Source of the DNA: an uncultured Clostridia bacterium
GTDB taxonomy: Bacteria; Bacillota; Clostridia; Christensenellales; Borkfalkiaceae
Reading direction: 5' to 3'
NCBI GenBank assembly: GCA_947589335.1
Contig: CANPZH010000093.1
Span: forward strand, 1 to 6,058
DNA: 6,058 nt
The position numbers and the translations under genes were made by a program. The notes beneath the pieces were generated by a model. The model worked only from the letters and a program-made list of their open reading frames with translations, was not told the origin of the DNA and searched no databases. The stretch's first letter is position 1. The number at the start of each line of letters is the position of its first letter. Of this stretch, positions 5,745-6,058 are shown in pieces.

Positions 5745-5775
5745 GGCGCGGCGCGGCATAAAGCCGCGCCGCGCC
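5745..5775. repeat. Perfect 13-bp GC hairpin with ATAAA loop
   Basis: GGCGCGGCGCGGC (5745-5757) pairs perfectly with 5763-5775 around ATAAA. It is the sister of 881-909 in inverted orientation, with a different stem sequence but the same loop. Neither strand has a T-tract after it, and no gene ends here, so it is not a convincing terminator. Confidence 0.7.
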
Positions 5776-5814
5776 TGTTCAGGGTGGCGTAAAAAAGGTG
5801 AGGCAGTGTGACAT

Positions 5815-5848
5815 ATTATACGTCATTCCGCATTATACGTCATTCCGC
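5815..5848 (+). repeat. 17-bp perfect tandem duplication of the element left end
   Basis: ATTATACGTCATTCCGC occurs at 5815-5831 and again immediately at 5832-5848. A third left end starts the complete element at 5859. The array of solitary left ends mirrors the right-end arrays at 634-702 and 5398-5445. Confidence 0.9.
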
Positions 5849-5858
5849 CCTTCTTCTT

Positions 5859-5938
5859 ACGTCATTCCGAGCGGAGCGAAGCGAAGTCGAGGAATCTCAA
5901 CCTCAGATTCCTCCTCCCTTTGGTCGTCGGAATGACGT
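5859..5938 (+). repeat. Palindromic ACGTCATTCCGA element, copy C (80 bp)
   Basis: It has the same ACGTCATTCCGA / TCGGAATGACGT ends and GAGGAATCT / AGATTCCTC hairpin as copies A and B. It is 21 bases shorter because the variable middle is replaced by GCGGAGCGAAGCGAAGTC. Confidence 0.85.
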
Positions 5939-5970
5939 GGGTGGCAACCCTTGCTGTCCCTGGAGGGGGC

Positions 5971-6021
5971 ATAAGACGCCATTCTGCCGATCAGCCCTGT
6001 GGGCTGTCGGCGGCGGCTTAT
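5971..6021 (+). repeat. Bulged-hairpin element, right terminal copy
   Basis: Outer stem ATAAG/CTTAT and CGCC/GGCG with one A-G mismatch; ATTCTG internal loop (5981-5986) opposite C6011; CCGA with TCGG; bulged T5991; CAGCCC with GGGCTG; triloop TGT (5998-6000). It aligns without gaps to hairpin 1 of the structured module (5541-5571), with four of ten inner base pairs changed on both sides. Confidence 0.85.
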
Positions 6022-6058
6022 GGTGAGTGAGCGCATTCTCAGCGCGAACGGTGACCGA
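5982..6058. repeat. Right terminal inverted repeat (77 bp, exact)
   Basis: Exact reverse complement of 1-77. The last 37 bases, beyond the bulged hairpin, include a TGAG-CGCATT-CTCA hairpin and run off the window end, so the repeat is cut there. Confidence 0.95.

Larger units (their letters stand above)
5322..6058. other. Gene-free repeat-rich region, right flank
   Basis: I see no credible gene, tRNA or rRNA between the promoter and the right end. The stretch is made of repeat modules related to those of the left flank. Short frames through it are repeat translations. Confidence 0.85.

Noticed and set aside
5745..5775. Intrinsic terminator
   Set aside because: No T-tract on either strand and no gene ends nearby; kept only as a repeat hairpin.
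5253..6026. Short open frames in the right flank
   Set aside because: Same reason: repeat translations, several crossing the operon promoter or the terminal repeat.
1..6058. A complete inverted-repeat transposon carrying the operon
   Set aside because: No transposase or recombinase is encoded, the ends are a dispersed structured repeat cut at the window edge, and the 77-base exact identity fits an assembly overlap.

Overview
The window carries one two-gene operon on the minus strand (5242 down to 978). On both sides it is flanked by gene-free DNA packed with small, highly structured repeats. The host looks like a GC-rich Bacillota of the Clostridia type, for these reasons: strong AAGGAG ribosome binding sites, a TTGATT-17-TACAAT promoter, a lipoprotein-type solute-binding protein, a hybrid kinase with a Clostridia-style H-box, and repeat words (GTCATTCCGAG, TGTCACGAAGTGACTGAGG, GGGACAGCAAG) that I associate with gut Clostridia assemblies. 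No lineage below class can be read from the sequence.

Layout. Positions 1-977 hold no gene. They contain a terminal inverted repeat (1-77), a GACAGCAAG/TGTCACGAAGTGAC repeat in short form (84-215), two copies of a palindromic ACGTCATTCCGA element (A and B, 239-369 and 522-650) on either side of a structured module (373-481), a tandem array of element right ends (634-702), a composite palindrome (728-872), a perfect GC hairpin (881-909) and two tandem hairpins that touch the stop codon of the last gene (920-978). Positions 978-2246 (minus) encode an extracytoplasmic solute-binding lipoprotein. Positions 2243-5242 (minus) encode a 999-residue membrane hybrid histidine kinase with two C-terminal receiver domains. 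The genes overlap by four bases (ATGA). A promoter and a 5' leader hairpin lie just upstream. Positions 5341-6058 are again gene-free: an inverted repeat, tandem element ends, a long form of the GACAGCAAG repeat that contains the second copy of the structured module, a second GC hairpin, a third palindromic element and the other terminal inverted repeat.

How the genes work together. The kinase and binding protein are co-transcribed and translationally coupled, with no permease or ATPase gene beside them. The natural reading is a nutrient-sensing pair: the lipoprotein binds a ligand (probably a sugar or oligosaccharide) outside the membrane and presents it to the kinase. This is inferred by analogy with XylFII-LytS, ChvE-VirA, LuxP-LuxQ and TorT-TorS. 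The kinase has no histidine phosphotransfer (HPt) domain and no DNA-binding domain, so its output partner must be encoded elsewhere.

The most unusual signal is in the repeats. Two otherwise different repeats (5535-5577 and 5971-6021) align without gaps as the same bulged hairpin with four compensatory base-pair changes. The larger module containing the first hairpin occurs twice (373-481, 5526-5634), and four of its five differences fall in stems and preserve pairing. The G-T wobbles point to the plus strand as the folding strand. The outer 77 bases are an exact inverted repeat, and that length equals a common assembly k-mer, so the window may be a whole contig cut at a repeat.
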